From DATKMG01 sp035541995 (lineage in GTDB: Bacteria > Acidobacteriota > Terriglobia > Versatilivoradales > Versatilivoraceae), in assembly GCA_035541995.1 (NCBI GenBank), contig DATKMG010000384.1, positions 1 to 8,179 of the forward strand: a DNA stretch of 8,179 nt, in the 5' to 3' direction. Under the pieces are notes generated by a model. It was given only the letters and a program-made list of their open reading frames with translations, did no database searches and was not told where the DNA came from. Below, in pieces: positions 6,321 through 8,179 of this stretch (within the stretch, counting starts at the first letter, position 1; every line of letters starts with the position of its first letter). A program made the position numbers and the translations under genes.

Positions 6321-6485
6321 ATGGGGCATCCTGTGCGGCGCGCAAGAAACGCGAGAAACAGTGACCTGAAGCCGGTGCTGCGAAGTGCCACAAGGTCGGG
6401 TGTCTACTTCCAGATCGCGTGGGCCGTGCTGTCTGCGATCTGGTGTATGCGAGCGTGTGCCTGTGATTCAGACGTGAGAGCATAG
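6321..6485 (+). CDS. Possible small ORF (54 codons) upstream of the AsmA gene
   Basis: ATG 6321 is preceded by GGTGAGGA (6305-6312), with GAGGA 8 bases away, a good ribosome-binding site. The frame runs to TAG 6483-6485, 18 bases before the AsmA start. The peptide has an Arg-rich N-terminal half (MGHPVRRARNARNSD) and a hydrophobic segment (VYFQIAWAVLSAIWCM) that could cross a membrane once, followed by a short Cys-containing end. I recognise no family. Close spacing would allow translational coupling to the AsmA gene. The inverted repeat 6410-6443 lies inside it. It may equally be chance; only the ribosome-binding site and position favour it. Confidence 0.3.
   Translation: MGHPVRRARNARNSDLKPVLRSATRSGVYFQIAWAVLSAIWCMRACACDSDVRA
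6410..6443 (+). repeat. Perfect 9-bp inverted repeat upstream of the AsmA gene
   Basis: CCAGATCGC (6410-6418) and GCGATCTGG (6435-6443) are exact reverse complements with a 16-base spacer, giving a GC-rich stem. No T-tract follows. It lies 60 bases before the AsmA start codon and could be a leader hairpin, a transcription barrier after the YSC84 gene or a regulator site. Confidence 0.5.
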
Positions 6486-6490
6486 ATGGA

Positions 6491-6497
6491 GGGAGGT
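6491..6497 (+). promoter_or_regulatory. Ribosome-binding site deciding the AsmA start
   Basis: GGGAGGT lies 6 bases before ATG 6504. It falls inside the frame if the upstream ATG 6486 were used, and that ATG has no comparable site, so 6504 is the better start. Confidence 0.85.
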
Positions 6498-6503
6498 AAT
6501 CTT

Positions 6504-8120
6504 ATGAAGAAGATTCACAGAAACATCGGAATCGGAGTGGCGGCGTTCATTGTCCTGCTGCTTATGCTTCCATTGTTTATCAACGTGAACAGTTTCCGGC
6601 CGAAAATCGAGTCGGAGCTGAGCAGCGCATTGGGCCGAAAGGTGGAGCTAGGTGATTTAAGCTTATCCATTCTGAGAGGCCGGGTTTCTGCGGAGAACAT
6701 CCGCATCGCGGACGACCCGGCGTTCAGCAAGTCGCCCTTCCTCACCGCGAAAGGTCTGAAGATCGGCGTCGAATTGATGCCGCTCATCTTTTCGAAGCGG
6801 CTGAACATAACAGGGCTGACGTTGGATGAGCCGTCGATTGCGCTGCTGAGCGGGCCGAACGGGAAGTGGAACTTTTCCAGTCTCGTGGCTGGTGGTTCCG
6901 AGTCCGTGCCGGCCTCCGGCGAGGCGCCGCCGGGCAAGCTTTCCGTCGAGGAGCTGACGGTAACCGACGGCAAGCTCCTGGTGGGCAAGGTGAATTCATC
7001 CGCCACCCCGTTCACCATTAATGATGTGAACATCGAAGTGAAGAATTTCTCGTCCACGACGCAGTTCCCCTTCACGCTGTCGGCTGATTTGCCCGGCAGC
7101 GGAAGCTTAAAAGTGGAGGGCAAGGCTGGCCCTCTCACTCCCGCTGGAGTGCCGCTCCAGGCCAGTCTGAAGATTCAGAAGCTGGATCTGGCCGCAGTCG
7201 GTGCGGATCCCAGCATGGGCCTGGGCGGCATTGGCAATTTGGATGGGAAGTTGGATTCCAATGGCAAGACAGCAAAGATTAACGGTACCTTGTCCCTGAA
7301 CAAACTGAAGCTCTCTCCCAAAGGCGCTCCCGCAGGGCGCTCCATCGAGGTGAAATTAGCCCTTGACCACAATCTGAGTCGACAGGCCGGGACGATCTCG
7401 CAAGGCGATATCGCTGCAGGCAAGGCGGTGGCGCGCCTGACCGGAAGTTATCAGGCAGCAGGCGATGCGACGGTGGTGAACCTGAGACTCAATGCCCCCG
7501 GTTTGCCTGTGGATGAAGTGGAGGCCTTGCTGCCCGCGCTGGGCGTGACGTTACCGGCGGGCTCCGGCCTGAGGGGAGGAACGCTCTCCGCCACGCTCGG
7601 GATTACAGGACCGACGGATAAGCTGGTGGTCGAGGGTCCGGTGAAGCTTGAAAACAGCAAGCTTGAAGGTTTTGACCTGGGCTCCAAGCTGTCTGTGTTG
7701 TCTGCCTTCACTGGAAAGGCGGCTTCAAGCCGCGACACCACCATACAAAACGCGAGCACCAGCGCGCGGGTCGCGCCCGAGGGGACGAAGCTCGATTCCA
7801 TCAACGTAACGGTACCCTCGCTGGGCGTGCTGACGGGACGGGGAACCGTGAGCGCTTCGGGTGCCCTCAACTTTCAAATGATGGCGGAACTGAGTGGCGG
7901 TGCGGGGGGGGGAGTGGAGCAAATATTGGGCCGACGCGAAGGAAGGAGCGGCGGTGGCATTCCCTTTATGGTCGAAGGCACGACATCAAACCCGAAATTC
8001 GTACCCGATGTAGAAGGTATGGCCAGCGGAGCGGTACAGCAAGCGATCAGCGGCAAAATCAGCCCTAAGGGTGAGAACCCGACTAAAGGGCTGGGCGGGC
8101 TGCTCAAGAAGAAATTCTAG
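6504..8120 (+). CDS. AsmA-family cell-envelope protein
   Basis: The 538-residue protein has a single N-terminal membrane helix (IGIGVAAFIVLLLMLPLFI, ~8-26) that would anchor it in the inner membrane with the rest in the periplasm. The classic AsmA opening follows: INVNSFRPKIESELSSALGR (26-45), KVELGDLSLSILRG (46-59), VSAENIRIADDPAFS (61-75) and LTLDEPSIAL...NGKWNFSSL (106-127). A long region of alternating beta strands (~145-450) has recurring G-L-x-V/G-x-L patterns typical of the repeating-groove structure of AsmA-like proteins. Near the end come LTGRGTVSASGALNFQM (443-459) and GGIPFMVEGTTSNPKFVPDV (484-503), the AsmA C-terminal signature, then a polar tail ending KKKF. AsmA-like proteins are implicated in outer-membrane assembly and phospholipid transport between membranes; the specific role here is inferred. 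It appears complete. A stray 54-codon ORF ends 18 bases upstream. Confidence 0.88.
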   Translation: MKKIHRNIGIGVAAFIVLLLMLPLFINVNSFRPKIESELSSALGRKVELGDLSLSILRGRVSAENIRIADDPAFSKSPFLTAKGLKIGVELMPLIFSKRLNITGLTLDEPSIALLSGPNGKWNFSSLVAGGSESVPASGEAPPGKLSVEELTVTDGKLLVGKVNSSATPFTINDVNIEVKNFSSTTQFPFTLSADLPGSGSLKVEGKAGPLTPAGVPLQASLKIQKLDLAAVGADPSMGLGGIGNLDGKLDSNGKTAKINGTLSLNKLKLSPKGAPAGRSIEVKLALDHNLSRQAGTISQGDIAAGKAVARLTGSYQAAGDATVVNLRLNAPGLPVDEVEALLPALGVTLPAGSGLRGGTLSATLGITGPTDKLVVEGPVKLENSKLEGFDLGSKLSVLSAFTGKAASSRDTTIQNASTSARVAPEGTKLDSINVTVPSLGVLTGRGTVSASGALNFQMMAELSGGAGGGVEQILGRREGRSGGGIPFMVEGTTSNPKFVPDVEGMASGAVQQAISGKISPKGENPTKGLGGLLKKKF

Positions 8121-8179
8121 ATGATTTCAATCGCGGAATTTGATTTTAAGGCATGAGCCGCTAGCGGAATCGGGATAAT
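8121..8179. other. Short region after the AsmA gene
   Basis: Only 59 bases remain. CCGCTAGCGG (8158-8167) is a perfect 10-base palindrome with no loop and no T-tract, so it is not a terminator. An ATG at 8121 opens only an 11-codon frame. Nothing else is recognisable. Confidence 0.4.

Noticed and set aside
6515..7138. 207-codon minus-strand ORF inside the AsmA gene
   Set aside because: It is a shadow of the AsmA coding sequence; its Ser/Pro-rich translation has no family features.
7451..7870. 139-codon minus-strand ORF inside the AsmA gene
   Set aside because: Same reason: antisense to the conserved C-terminal AsmA region.
8158..8167. Palindrome CCGCTAGCGG as a terminator or site
   Set aside because: It has no loop or T-tract, and a 10-base palindrome is expected by chance at this scale.

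Overview
The window looks like chromosomal DNA from an environmental, Gram-negative-type bacterium, most likely an Acidobacteriota member (Solibacter/Bryobacter-like). This placement rests on remembered family distributions: a putative-Ig/TIG repeat protein with a recognisable C-terminal module, a YSC84/SYLF-domain protein, an AsmA-like protein, a GH39-like glycosidase of a kind I associate with that phylum, and the tail of a MacB/FtsX-type permease. It cannot be proven from this sequence alone.

Layout: (1) 2-1993 (+) is the 3' part of a large surface or secreted protein built from alternating He_PIG-type and IPT/TIG-type beta-sandwich domains, with one 185-residue unit duplicated and parts still identical at DNA level. 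(2) 1994-2295 is a gap holding, on the minus strand, a decayed C-terminal fragment of an ABC-transporter permease that ends tail-to-tail with gene 1. (3) 2296-3813 (+) encodes an exported clan GH-A (GH39-like) glycoside hydrolase. (4) 3938-5344 (+) encodes an FGGY kinase whose motifs match sedoheptulokinase; a hairpin with a T-rich tail lies just before its start. (5) 5345-5684 is a gene-free stretch with several inverted repeats. (6) 5685-6257 (+) is a YSC84/SYLF-domain gene interrupted by two in-frame stop codons with no frameshift. (7) 6258-6503 contains a possible 54-codon ORF with a good ribosome-binding site and a strong inverted repeat. (8) 6504-8120 (+) encodes a complete AsmA-family envelope protein. 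The last 59 bases hold nothing recognisable.

Functionally, the hydrolase and kinase could act in sequence on sugars (release outside the cytoplasm, then phosphorylation into the pentose phosphate pool), but shared strand and adjacency are the only link, and a possible terminator separates them. The other genes relate to the cell envelope (adhesin-like repeats, SYLF lipid-binding protein, AsmA). I found no phage, CRISPR, defence, insertion-sequence or RNA gene and no convincing new multi-gene system. The most notable points are the doubly nonsense-interrupted YSC84 gene, the recently duplicated Ig/TIG unit and the permease relic.
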